This document shows, in pieces, positions 1 through 8,084 of a DNA stretch of 34,134 bases (within the stretch, counting starts at the first letter, position 1; every line of letters starts with the position of its first letter). Below the pieces are notes generated by a model that saw only the letters and a list, made by a program, of their open reading frames with translations, had not been told where the DNA came from and made no database searches. A program made the position numbers and the translations under genes. The stretch comes from an uncultured Saprospiraceae bacterium (GTDB taxonomy: Bacteria; Bacteroidota; Bacteroidia; Chitinophagales; Saprospiraceae), in NCBI GenBank assembly GCA_937921825.1, contig CAKZVK010000033.1, positions 1-34,134 of the forward strand, in the 5' to 3' direction.

Positions 1-4
1 ATTA

Positions 5-427
5 TTAAGTTTTCTCTACCAGCTGTAGGATACAAGCATTATCAGTACCTAGACTATCTGTAAAAAAGATATTAATAAGCTTGACAGGAGTGGTGGTGCC
101 TGAGATAGTATCTATTTCAAACTGACCTACGCCTTCGGGTAGATTGACTGTATTTCCTCCAGCAAGAGTACCTGAGAAAGGCTCCATGACTAAGGCTTCA
201 TCTTCACTTACGGTAGCTGTCATACTTAGATTCAACCCTAAGTTGATTTCTACTCTATCTCCACTGAGTTCTGTAACAGTGCAATCGTCATAGGTATCCG
301 TGGATACTACAGGAGAAGAACAAATCATTGTCCCTCTATAGTCGTCGATCAATCGATCTGTAACTGAATCAGTACATGAAGCTAGTGAGGCTAGGATAAA
401 TAGTGCTGTAATACTTGTCTTGAACAT
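5..427 (-). CDS. Small predicted lipoprotein, function unknown
   Basis: A complete 140-aa ORF on the minus strand, with its TAA stop at the window edge. The N-terminus has a charged start, a hydrophobic stretch and the lipobox LASC near residues 15-18, so the mature protein should begin at a lipidated Cys, probably in the outer membrane. The remainder is acidic and Ser/Thr-rich, with alternating hydrophobic residues that suggest a small beta-rich domain; three further cysteines are present. I do not recognise a family. It stands alone: the next gene points away and lies about 500 bases off. The lipoprotein call rests on the visible lipobox; any function would be a guess. Confidence 0.7.
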   Translation of the reverse strand: MFKTSITALFILASLASCTDSVTDRLIDDYRGTMICSSPVVSTDTYDDCTVTELSGDRVEINLGLNLSMTATVSEDEALVMEPFSGTLAGGNTVNLPEGVGQFEIDTISGTTTPVKLINIFFTDSLGTDNACILQLVEKT

Positions 428-535
428 TTTTATATCTTTTTAAGTGTTAGAAGTTATTGTGAATACCTCTATTACCTTAATGTTATCCATAGTTGATGCC
501 TAGAAAGTGAAAAAATTGAAGAACTACCCATTTTT

Positions 536-664
536 ATTGGCAATTGGCTCTTAGCAATTGGCTATTGGCCTTTAGCTTTCGGATATTGGCATTCTCAACT
601 CTCCATTTTTAATTATCAATTGTCCATTATCAATTATCCATTATCCATTATCCATTATCAATTG
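536..664. repeat. Heptanucleotide-phased degenerate repeats, two blocks
   Basis: Bases 536-591 read as eight consecutive seven-base units related to ATTGGCT (ATTGGCA, ATTGGCT, CTTAGCA, ATTGGCT, ATTGGCC, TTTAGCT, TTCGGAT, ATTGGCA). After a short break, 624-664 is a second seven-base series related to CCATTAT (CCATTAT, CAATTAT, then three CCATTAT, then CAATTG). The reverse complement of the second block also contains ATTG-type units, so the two blocks look inverted relative to each other. The array sits in a gene-poor region and resembles the short tandem heptamer repeats of cyanobacteria in style. A short ORF across the second block is a by-product of the repeat. Confidence 0.75.
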
Positions 665-936
665 AAAAAAAGTGTTAAAGCCCCTCAAAAACTGTTAAGA
701 GCCATGCATAGTTTGAAAATTTTAGTTAAAACCGCCTTTTTGAGTCTCGAATTCGAACCTTCGCAGACTATTATTCGTCTATATAAGTGTAGATCAAAAT
801 GTTGATTGTTAGAACTTTTAACCAATGTTAAACAGCTTCTTAAGTCTCCTTTAACTGAATGAAGTGCAGAAATGAACTAACTTAGGAGTATCAAATTAGA
901 ACTACAATTTTTATAGAATATCTAAAATCTAGAATT
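665..936. other. Gene-free leader region upstream of the 331-aa secreted protein
   Basis: AT-rich, with no convincing ORF. It presumably carries the promoter of the gene at 937, but I see no clean TAnnTTTG box. A T-loop-like GGTTCGAATTC appears on the minus strand near 750-760, but its flanks do not form a T stem, so I do not call a tRNA. AGTCT and AGACT flank that stretch as a short inverted repeat. Confidence 0.4.
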
Positions 937-1932
937 ATGAAAAATTTGAATGTATTAGCACTCCTCGCTTTCTTGATCAGCTCTGTAGGCCTTACGGCAC
1001 AGTTTGATGATCTATACTACACTGACACATCAGATGATGTGGCGACAGAAGTACATTATGATGATGCAGCAGGATATGACGATGCATCCCTTGATGACTT
1101 CGATGATGCTGAATATGACTCATATGGAGAATACGAGTATTATTCAGAATATGATAACTATTATACATCTAGAATAAGAAGATTCAGCAGACCAGCTGGT
1201 TATAACTACTATAACAGCTACTATGCTAATGACGCTTTCTACGATCCATTTTACTCTTACTATAGTCCTACATACATCACTTTCGATAGATTCGGAAGAA
1301 GATATATCAATACGGCTAACAGAAGATACAGAAGAGGATCATTTATCTCTTTCAACTTTGGATTCCCAGGATCTATCTATAATGGTTTCTACAACCCATA
1401 CACAAATGGAGGCTTCGGTTTTGCTAACAATGCAGGTCTTGGAGGCTTTGGAGCACCAGTAGGAGCTGCAGGAAGAATAGGAGGATATGGTTGTCCAGTA
1501 GGAGGGACTAGAGGCGTAAATGTATTCAACAACAGAGATAGAAACTCTGGAGTAAATGCTAATGGAAACTACAGAGGTGCAAGAAGATCAGGGTCTACAA
1601 GAGCTTCTACAGGATATAGAAGTTCTAACAGAGCAAGATCATATAAGACCTCAGTAAACGAAGGTAAGACTCCAAGAACATCATCTGGAGCAAGAGGTTC
1701 TAACACAAGACCTAAAACTAGAAGTGCAAGACCTAGTACATCTACTAGATCATCTAATTCTTCTAGCAGATTCAAGAATAACAGCTCTAGAAGATCAAGC
1801 AACTTTAAGTCTTCAGGTAACAAATCGTTCCGAAGTAACTCTGGTAGCAGCCGATCATTCAGAAGCTCAGGTTCTTCATCTAGATCTTCAAGAGGATCAT
1901 CTTCTAGCTCAAGAAGTAGCAGAAGACGATAG
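937..1932 (+). CDS. Secreted low-complexity protein (acidic/Tyr-rich, Gly-rich, Arg/Ser-rich)
   Basis: 331 aa starting MKNLNVLALLAFLISS, a clear Sec signal peptide ending near TAQ at residue 22. The mature chain has three biased zones. Residues about 23-75 are rich in Asp, Glu and Tyr (for example DDASLDDFDDAEYDSYGEYE). Residues about 75-190 are Tyr/Asn/Gly-rich and contain short ordered-looking pieces such as YITFDRFGRRYIN. Residues about 195-331 are almost entirely Arg, Ser, Gly and Asn, ending in SSSSRSSRRR. The protein is a polyampholyte with opposite charge at its two ends. There is no T9SS tail and no enzyme motif. I do not recognise a named family; a structural or matrix role is inference. 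A strong terminator follows, so the gene appears monocistronic. Confidence 0.8.
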   Translation: MKNLNVLALLAFLISSVGLTAQFDDLYYTDTSDDVATEVHYDDAAGYDDASLDDFDDAEYDSYGEYEYYSEYDNYYTSRIRRFSRPAGYNYYNSYYANDAFYDPFYSYYSPTYITFDRFGRRYINTANRRYRRGSFISFNFGFPGSIYNGFYNPYTNGGFGFANNAGLGGFGAPVGAAGRIGGYGCPVGGTRGVNVFNNRDRNSGVNANGNYRGARRSGSTRASTGYRSSNRARSYKTSVNEGKTPRTSSGARGSNTRPKTRSARPSTSTRSSNSSSRFKNNSSRRSSNFKSSGNKSFRSNSGSSRSFRSSGSSSRSSRGSSSSSRSSRRR

Positions 1933-1970
1933 GCACAATTAGATACTAGATACATTCAATAGATATATTG

Positions 1971-2006
1971 AGGTGGGTAATGAATTTTATTACCCACCTT
2001 TTTTTT
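1971..2006 (+). terminator. Strong Rho-independent terminator
   Basis: A perfect 11-bp stem, AGGTGGGTAAT (1971-1981) with ATTACCCACCT (1989-1999), a 7-base loop and an uninterrupted T tract through 2006. It ends the transcript of the Arg/Ser-rich protein gene. Confidence 0.93.
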
Positions 2007-2158
2007 GCCATATACGAACTAGTAAATTGTTCAGAGAACAACAGTATCCAAGGATTGTTAGCTAGAATAGAGTGAGATAAGAATTCTATCTGCTGAAGAA
2101 AGTAGAGCCCAAAAACAACGGTTATATTTACAATTTGCTGACCGACAAAAGAACGATT

Positions 2159-3637
2159 ATGAAACAAAAAATAAGTCTATTCCTTTTCCTTATGACTACT
2201 CAGTTGGTGATAGCTCAGAATGTTACAGATGCTATTCGCTACTCAGTCATAGTTCCGGGAGGATCTGCTAGAGTATTAGGCGCAGGAAATGCTTTTGGTG
2301 CGATGGGTGGAGATGTCGGCATCACTTCTATTAATGTAGCAGGGATAGGAGATTTTAGGGCTAGTGAGATTACCGGATCTATATCATATAATATTCCTTC
2401 TAGTACCACTAGATTAGGTAGTACCCAGATAGGGAGTTCTAACGATGGAGCTCAAGTACTCATAGAAAACCTAGCCTTAGTCATACATACTAAACCATCC
2501 TACTCTGAGAAGTTTGTGACCTCTAATTTTGCCTTTAGTGTCCAGCAGTATACTAACTATAATCAAGTTTATTCATACGAGGCAGAAAGTATTGGCTCTA
2601 TAACAGAGTACTTTGCTGGACAGGCTAACTTTGATGGTTTCTATGATTTTGAGTCTGAACTGGCCTTCCAGTCGGGAGCTATATTCGATGATCCTGATGA
2701 TAACTTGGGAGAATTTTATTTTTCAGACTTGCTGGATGAAGACATTACTCGTAAAGAGCAGACTATAGAGCGATCAGGGAGTTACAATGAGCTACAGTTC
2801 TCATGGGGTGGAAAGATGAAGTCAGGTTTGAGTTTAGGTTTCGGAATAGGTGTTCCGCTAATCTCTTTTGAAGAAAGCAAGTTCTATGAAGAGAATGATA
2901 TAGATGGTAGCCCAGAAGGTTTCAATAGACTGAATTTCAATGAGTCACTGACGACTTCAGGTTATGGGATCAATGCAAGAGCAGGTATCGGTTACAGTCT
3001 CAAGAATAAATTTAGAATAGGTCTAGCGTATCAGTCTCCTACCTATCTAAGGCTAGATGATTTGTTTTTTACTTCTATGCAGTATGATTGTGGCGATTGT
3101 CTAGGAACACCACTAGTGGAGTCTCCGACAGGTACCTTTGGTTATGGACTCAGGACGCCTATGAAATTTACAGGAAGTATAGGTGGGTTGCTGCAGACTG
3201 ATGAACTCAAAGGTTTTCTAAATCTAGATCTACAGTACCAAGATTATGGCGCCAATAGATTTAATCTGACTAGAGGGGACAATCCTAGCCAAATAGATAT
3301 TGATTTTGAAGAGCAGCAAAACTTCACTTTACAGAATGACTTAGCTTCAGGACTGAGCTATTCACTGGGTGGAGAACTGGCTTATAAACGATATCGTGTG
3401 AGAGCAGGATTCACCGCACAACTTAAGCCCTTTGCTAATGAGCTAGGGACAGATAATATCTATGGAACTGGCATAGGATACAGGGGTAATAAATTTTATA
3501 CAGACCTCGCCTTCCAGTATAGAAGTCTAAGAGAAGGCTATATTCCATACGAAGCTTCTATACCAGAAAGAGATTTGTTTCTAAACAATGAGGTGAATCT
3601 CAGTAAGCTGGTACTGACTTTTGGAGTTAAAATATAG
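2159..3637 (+). CDS. OmpP1/FadL-like outer-membrane beta-barrel
   Basis: 492 aa from the ATG at 2159. An earlier in-frame ATG at 2135 would put eight polar residues ahead of the signal peptide (MKQKISLFLFLMTTQLVIAQ), so I prefer 2159. After cleavage comes the segment SARVLGAGNAFGAMGGDVGI followed by SINVAGIG. It matches the SAR.LG.GGAFGA.G.D...SINPAGLG signature at the N-terminus of the FadL/OmpP1 group as found in Bacteroidota, where these are often mislabelled hemin receptor. The rest alternates polar and aromatic residues with glycine turns, typical of a long barrel. The final strand ends LVLTFGVKI. Likely role: passage of hydrophobic or other small molecules across the outer membrane; the substrate is unknown. 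It opens a plus-strand run to 7740, with a 51-base gap to the next gene. Confidence 0.8.
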   Translation: MKQKISLFLFLMTTQLVIAQNVTDAIRYSVIVPGGSARVLGAGNAFGAMGGDVGITSINVAGIGDFRASEITGSISYNIPSSTTRLGSTQIGSSNDGAQVLIENLALVIHTKPSYSEKFVTSNFAFSVQQYTNYNQVYSYEAESIGSITEYFAGQANFDGFYDFESELAFQSGAIFDDPDDNLGEFYFSDLLDEDITRKEQTIERSGSYNELQFSWGGKMKSGLSLGFGIGVPLISFEESKFYEENDIDGSPEGFNRLNFNESLTTSGYGINARAGIGYSLKNKFRIGLAYQSPTYLRLDDLFFTSMQYDCGDCLGTPLVESPTGTFGYGLRTPMKFTGSIGGLLQTDELKGFLNLDLQYQDYGANRFNLTRGDNPSQIDIDFEEQQNFTLQNDLASGLSYSLGGELAYKRYRVRAGFTAQLKPFANELGTDNIYGTGIGYRGNKFYTDLAFQYRSLREGYIPYEASIPERDLFLNNEVNLSKLVLTFGVKI

Positions 3638-3688
3638 CCTGATTTGTCAGAGTAATGATTATTTTGCTGATATAAAATAATCAACTTT

Positions 3689-5716
3689 ATGAAGAAGATC
3701 TACTCTACCACCGCTCTTATTGTCTGTTTGCTTGCTGGACTTTATGGTCAGTCCCCTAGTGCATACTATAGTTTCAATAACGAAACGATAACCGATTCTG
3801 GTCCAGCAAAGCTTCATCTAGAGGCTGTGGTTGCACCTATATTTAGTGCCGATCGAGTAGGTCAGGATGGTCAGGCCATCAGCTTGACTGACAACGGACT
3901 TTCTTATCCTTTTCCAGATCAACTGAACATGACAGGCCAAATAACAGTCGCTGGATGGATCAAACAAAATGCAACATCTGGAGAATGGAAGGCCATCATA
4001 AATAAGTGGGAAGCCTCTAGTGGAAGTTACTATCTAGGAATCAATCCAGCCAATAACTCCATGCGGTGGAACTGTTTTGTAGGAAATATAGAAGACCCTA
4101 CCAGGATGCCTACCAATGAATGGGTGCACTACGTAGCTACTTATGATGGGCAAAGGATAAAGCTTTACAGAAATGGCGCCTTGGTAAATTCTATGGAAGT
4201 AGAAGAGAGTTATGCAGAGACTGCTGTGGAGTTTAGATTGGGTTATCAAAGTAACGGAGATGCCAGCGAGCTGTACTTTAATGGCGATCTAGATGAAGTG
4301 TATATGTTCAATGTGGCGCTCACAGATACCGAGGTAGCCGATCTATACAATGGTACACTTACTGCAGATGATGAAGATCTAGTACTCTATGACCTAAATA
4401 TGGATTCCAAGCAACTGGCTTCGGAGAAGCTCAAGGTAAGTGGGATAGTAAGTAACAATAGTAATCAATCTATTCAGGGTTTTGATCTAGAAATAGAAGT
4501 CGGCAATGAAGTAGAAAATTTCTTATTCAGTAATGAATCTATTGAGCCTAACGGTACTTTTTCTTTTGATTTAGAAACTGATTTTGACCTAGAAATAGGT
4601 ACAGCAGCTGAGGTAAAAGTAACAGTTGTAAAAGCTGGAGATGTCGATCTCGATAATAATACTAGAACTGAATCGGTCACAAAGATGTCATTCTTTCCTA
4701 CTCGAAAGGTGGTCATCGAAGAGGGTACGGGTACCTGGTGTGGTTTTTGTCCAAGAGGAGCAGTAACGCTAGATAATCTTACAGAGAATTATCCTGATAA
4801 CTTTATAGGAATCGCTATCCATAATGGAGATCCTATGACTAATGATGTATATGACACTGGCGCTGCTTTTGACGGCTATCCCTTATGTCATGTAGATAGA
4901 TCCTTGATAGGTGTAGATATATCTCCGCTTGCAGGCGAAAGTTATATGGCTCTGAGGAGCAATAGTAGAAATATACCAGAGGCGGCTATAAGTCATGAAA
5001 CGGAGTACTCACCATTCCAAAGAAGATTATTTGTGACGACTACTGTAGATCCTGCTATTCCGTTAAGTGGTCTATATACTTATGGGTTAGTCATCACAGA
5101 GGATGGGGTAACTAGTGATGATCCTGCATATGCTCAGGTCAATTTTTATTCTGGTGGTGCTCTTGGACCCATGGCGGGATATGAAAATCTGCCTTCCACA
5201 GTGCCAGCAAGTCAGATGGTCTATAATCATGTCGCTAGAGAAATATTAGGTGGATATAATGGCGTGCCTGCCAGTCTAATAAGAACACTAGAACTTGGTG
5301 AGCAGTATAGTTATACTCACGTGTATGACGTGCCAGATGAATTTGATGTAGAGAATATCCATGTGGTCTCTCTCTTTATTGATAATCTCACCGGTAGAAT
5401 AGTCAATGCAGAATCTACGGGTCTACTAGAAGGTGGTATCACCTCTACCAGAGATGAAGCGGCTTATGATAAGCTAGTACTCTATCCTAATCCTGCTCAA
5501 GAGATGCTCTCGATAGATATAGATCTTAAGTCAAGTAGCAGTATCAATGTTGCTATCCAAAATATCAATGGCCAAAATGTATACCAGAAGGATTTCGGCA
5601 TTTTATCTGGTTATGTAAGTAAGAGGATAACCTTGGATAACTGGGCTCCAGGAATCTATATAGTAGGCATAGAACTGGATGGTCAGCTCATATCTAAGAA
5701 ATTAGTCATCAACTAA
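3689..5716 (+). CDS. LamG / Omp28-like protein with T9SS type A sorting domain
   Basis: 675 aa with signal peptide MKKIYSTTALIVCLLAGLYG. Domains in order: a LamG/concanavalin-like domain (about residues 20-210, with ITVAGWIK, WVHYVATYDGQRIKLYRNG and LYFNGDLDEVYMFN); a CARDB-like beta domain (about 230-330); an Omp28-type thioredoxin-like domain opened by the motif GTGTWCGFCPRG (Cys351 and Cys354); and a C-terminal T9SS type A sorting domain from about 596 (LVLYPNPAQ to KKLVIN). It should be exported by Sec, moved across the outer membrane by T9SS and anchored or released there. The CxxC suggests a redox-active or structural disulphide, but substrates are unknown. It lies 51 bases after the barrel gene and 12 bases before the next gene. 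Confidence 0.88.
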   Translation: MKKIYSTTALIVCLLAGLYGQSPSAYYSFNNETITDSGPAKLHLEAVVAPIFSADRVGQDGQAISLTDNGLSYPFPDQLNMTGQITVAGWIKQNATSGEWKAIINKWEASSGSYYLGINPANNSMRWNCFVGNIEDPTRMPTNEWVHYVATYDGQRIKLYRNGALVNSMEVEESYAETAVEFRLGYQSNGDASELYFNGDLDEVYMFNVALTDTEVADLYNGTLTADDEDLVLYDLNMDSKQLASEKLKVSGIVSNNSNQSIQGFDLEIEVGNEVENFLFSNESIEPNGTFSFDLETDFDLEIGTAAEVKVTVVKAGDVDLDNNTRTESVTKMSFFPTRKVVIEEGTGTWCGFCPRGAVTLDNLTENYPDNFIGIAIHNGDPMTNDVYDTGAAFDGYPLCHVDRSLIGVDISPLAGESYMALRSNSRNIPEAAISHETEYSPFQRRLFVTTTVDPAIPLSGLYTYGLVITEDGVTSDDPAYAQVNFYSGGALGPMAGYENLPSTVPASQMVYNHVAREILGGYNGVPASLIRTLELGEQYSYTHVYDVPDEFDVENIHVVSLFIDNLTGRIVNAESTGLLEGGITSTRDEAAYDKLVLYPNPAQEMLSIDIDLKSSSSINVAIQNINGQNVYQKDFGILSGYVSKRITLDNWAPGIYIVGIELDGQLISKKLVIN

Positions 5717-5728
5717 GCAAGTAAGATT

Positions 5729-6010
5729 ATGGATTTTAGAACGGAATGGTGGAGTAAGCTCATGGTAGTAGCCATGATAATTATTGCAATTGTAATTAAT
5801 CCTTGGATTGTGCCTGAAGTCTGGAGTTTTTCTAATGCGGTAGGATACATAGCAAGAATCTTAGCACATCCATTTATAGCGATTGCTCTGGGGACTATAC
5901 CAGTGATTGTAGTATGTTATTTTATGAAGATTGTGCCAGATCTCGATTATTCGATATGGTTGGCGTTTGGATACATGCTCTATTTGTTAATAAGATTTTA
6001 TATGGCATAA
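5729..6010 (+). CDS. Small integral membrane protein, function unknown
   Basis: 93 aa with three predicted membrane segments: about residues 10-30 (LMVVAMIIIAIVINPWIV), 40-67 (the YIARILAHPFIAIALG region) and 75-92 (WLAFGYMLYLLIRFYM). No motif that I recognise. It starts 12 bases after the stop of the Omp28-like gene and is followed 60 bases later by the M48 protease gene, so it probably shares their transcript. Coding status is supported by the position and the clean hydrophobic pattern rather than by homology. Confidence 0.65.
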   Translation: MDFRTEWWSKLMVVAMIIIAIVINPWIVPEVWSFSNAVGYIARILAHPFIAIALGTIPVIVVCYFMKIVPDLDYSIWLAFGYMLYLLIRFYMA

Positions 6011-6070
6011 AGCAGAACTTATTTCTTAGGTTCAGATGTTATATAAAAAGAACTTTCTTAAGAATTTATA

Positions 6071-6916
6071 ATGTACGGAAGAAGACAACCTCAATACGGA
6101 GGGAGACAACAACAAACCTACGGCCGTAGAGGAGGTAGCGGACGATTCAAGCTCATGCTTATTATGGGTCTAGGGATGGCTGCATTCCAAGCCGTCAAGT
6201 TTTACACTAATACACAAATGAATCCTCTCACAGGAGAGGCACAGAGAATATCTTGGACTCCAGAAGAAGAAGTGCAACTAGGACTACAGTCCGCGCCACA
6301 GATGGCGGCACAGCATGGAGGCTTGCATCCTGATCAGGCAGCACAGGATCTGGTAGATGAAGTAGGAGAGAGACTGGTAAAAAACACCATTGCATCACAG
6401 TCTGGATACCCTTATGACTTTCATCTGCTAGCTGATGACCAAGTCGTTAATGCCTTTGCACTACCAGGTGGGCAGTGCTTTATTACTGCGGCTTTATTTG
6501 GAAAGCTACAGAGTGAAGATCAACTCGCAGGCGTCATGGGGCATGAGATAGGGCACGTTATACACAGACATGGAGGAGAGAGAATGGCCAGCCAAAGCTT
6601 TATTCAAGGTCTAATGCAAAGCGTAATGTTGATGTTCGGTGGTGACTATTCTATGATGTCCATTGCCAATCTAGTAGGGCAGTATGCGAGCATGAAGTAT
6701 GGTAGAGATCAAGAGCTGGAATCGGATGATTGGGGGGTCAGATTAATGATGGAAGCTGGCTACGACCCTATGGAAATGATAGATGTCATGGATATCCTAG
6801 AAGAAGCCAGTGGCGGTGGAGGTAAAGTGCCAGAATTCCAAAGTACACATCCAAGCCCAGAAAATAGAAGACAAAAGATACTAGAAAGTATAGAAAAGTA
6901 TAAAAATCTGAGGTAG
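6071..6916 (+). CDS. M48-family metalloprotease, membrane-anchored
   Basis: 281 aa. The zinc motif HEIGH lies at residues 158-162 within GVMGHEIGHVIHRHGG, and the downstream acidic ligand motif is ELESD (Glu215 as the likely third ligand). This is the M48 (HtpX/Ste24/BepA) arrangement. Residues 1-26 are an unusual Arg/Gly/Gln/Tyr-rich tail, followed by one hydrophobic segment (about 27-44) that probably anchors the protein. The segment ALPGGQCFITAALF is also typical of the family, in which related proteins act in protein quality control at the envelope. The lack of a cleavable signal peptide differs from BepA-like secreted members. The terminal SXHPSPENR-type motif (STHPSPENRRQKI) is the conserved family end. 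Confidence 0.9.
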   Translation: MYGRRQPQYGGRQQQTYGRRGGSGRFKLMLIMGLGMAAFQAVKFYTNTQMNPLTGEAQRISWTPEEEVQLGLQSAPQMAAQHGGLHPDQAAQDLVDEVGERLVKNTIASQSGYPYDFHLLADDQVVNAFALPGGQCFITAALFGKLQSEDQLAGVMGHEIGHVIHRHGGERMASQSFIQGLMQSVMLMFGGDYSMMSIANLVGQYASMKYGRDQELESDDWGVRLMMEAGYDPMEMIDVMDILEEASGGGGKVPEFQSTHPSPENRRQKILESIEKYKNLR

Positions 6917-6975
6917 TAGCAAGATCTACTGGTTACATCCTTCAATAATTCACGTCTTAAAATAAAGAAAGACAC

Positions 6976-7740
6976 ATGAGAAACTTTATGAAATCAAATA
7001 ATCCTATGCTTAATGATAAGACTATCGCTAAAGCAAAGGTTATAACTATAGATAAAAAGAAAACAGGAGGACCACTCTATGAAGAAACCTCCACTATGAC
7101 GGTAAGCGGCGCGGTAAATAAAACCATGATGCTCGCTGGATTACTGCTATTGACATCTTTTTATAGTTACATGAATCCGAGTTCACTCTTTGCTCAGATA
7201 GGAGCCTTAGGTGGTGCAGCAGTCTTTATGCTGACTTCTTTTAAGCCCCATCTAGCACCTACCACTGGACCTTTGTATGCAGTACTTAAGGGGCTTTTTG
7301 TTGGTTCTATCTCAGCAATGTATGCCGCTTCTTACGGAGGCATAATTTTCCAAGCAGCTAGTCTGACCATGGCGACACTATTGGCGATGATGATGGTCCA
7401 TAAGTCTGGACTTATTCCTGTGACTAAGAAATTTAGAATGGGAGTAACGATGGCTGTAGGCGCTATCATGATTGTCTACCTTATTAGTTGGGTAGGGTTC
7501 TACGTTGGTTTTGAAGTTCCATTCATCCATGATTCTACGCCATTAGGTATAGGTATTACTGTTGTTATTATAGGAGTAGCAGCGCTGAACTTATTATTGG
7601 ACTTCGATAACTTCGAAAAAGGAGAAGAGCAGCAAATCCCTAAACATTATGAGTGGTATTTTGGAATGGGCTTATTGTTTACTCTAGTATGGTTATATGT
7701 AGAGTTTCTAAGATTACTATCTAAGATTCAAAGCGACTAG
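6976..7740 (+). CDS. Bax inhibitor-1/YccA family membrane protein
   Basis: 254 aa, starting at 6976 or, equally possibly, at the in-frame ATG at 6988 (MKSNNPML). After a polar N-terminus of about 45 residues with the family-typical MTVSGAVNKTMML, there are about seven membrane segments. The Bacteroidota YccA/YetJ-type features include the long hydrophobic run and the late acidic pair in LLLDFDNFEKG. Family members are pH-sensitive calcium-leak channels (YetJ) or regulators of FtsH (YccA). The M48 protease just upstream makes a membrane quality-control link attractive, but that is inference. The gene closes the block and is followed by a terminator. Confidence 0.88.
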   Translation: MRNFMKSNNPMLNDKTIAKAKVITIDKKKTGGPLYEETSTMTVSGAVNKTMMLAGLLLLTSFYSYMNPSSLFAQIGALGGAAVFMLTSFKPHLAPTTGPLYAVLKGLFVGSISAMYAASYGGIIFQAASLTMATLLAMMMVHKSGLIPVTKKFRMGVTMAVGAIMIVYLISWVGFYVGFEVPFIHDSTPLGIGITVVIIGVAALNLLLDFDNFEKGEEQQIPKHYEWYFGMGLLFTLVWLYVEFLRLLSKIQSD

Positions 7741-7765
7741 ATCTAGATCAAAAGATATATCTAAG

Positions 7766-7795
7766 AAGGTGGCTGCATTGTAGTCACCTTTTTTT
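7766..7795 (+). terminator. Rho-independent terminator after the Bax-inhibitor-1 gene
   Basis: Stem AAGGTGGCT (7766-7774) with AGTCACCTT (7782-7790), including one G-T pair, a 7-base loop and a T tract through 7795. It ends the block that begins at 2159. Confidence 0.88.
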
Positions 7796-8084
7796 GTTCA
7801 GTTCTCAGCTTCTGAAGCTGGGTTCTTCAAGTTCTAAAAGCTTATGTGTAACTATCATTTCATGTAAGTGATGGTCAGATCACCTCCCCTTGTAGAAAAA
7901 GTGACATCTAGCTTACAGTTTGATCTAGTAGTATGATCCTGAGCTGGCTTTGGATTAATATTCGATATTACTTTACTAATAACCTTTATCCCTGTAATTA
8001 ATAGTTTTATACCCGCCACTTTTATTGCCCATATAATTCGTGTTTCCTCATTGGGGGCACCTAGTTGGTAATAAAAGTATATCT
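7796..8084. other. Intergenic stretch without a supported gene
   Basis: About 290 AT-rich bases with stop codons in all frames I followed. Near 7810-7835 there is a short GCTTCTGAAGC palindrome. No promoter box fits well. I see nothing else in it. Confidence 0.4.

Noticed and set aside
700-800. Possible tRNA on the minus strand (GGTTCGAATTC near 750)
   Set aside because: The bases flanking the T-loop-like motif do not pair into a T stem, and no acceptor or anticodon arm can be drawn.
620-805. 61-codon plus-strand ORF
   Set aside because: Its first part is translated heptamer repeat and the rest has no protein-like composition.
1569-1955. 128-codon minus-strand ORF rich in Leu, Glu and Asp
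   Set aside because: It is the antisense image of the Arg/Ser-rich tail of the gene at 937; repeated AGA/TCT codons keep this frame open.
2127-2137. TACAATTTG as a -7 box for the FadL-like gene
   Set aside because: It has three bases between TA and TTTG instead of two, and no TTG upstream at the proper distance.
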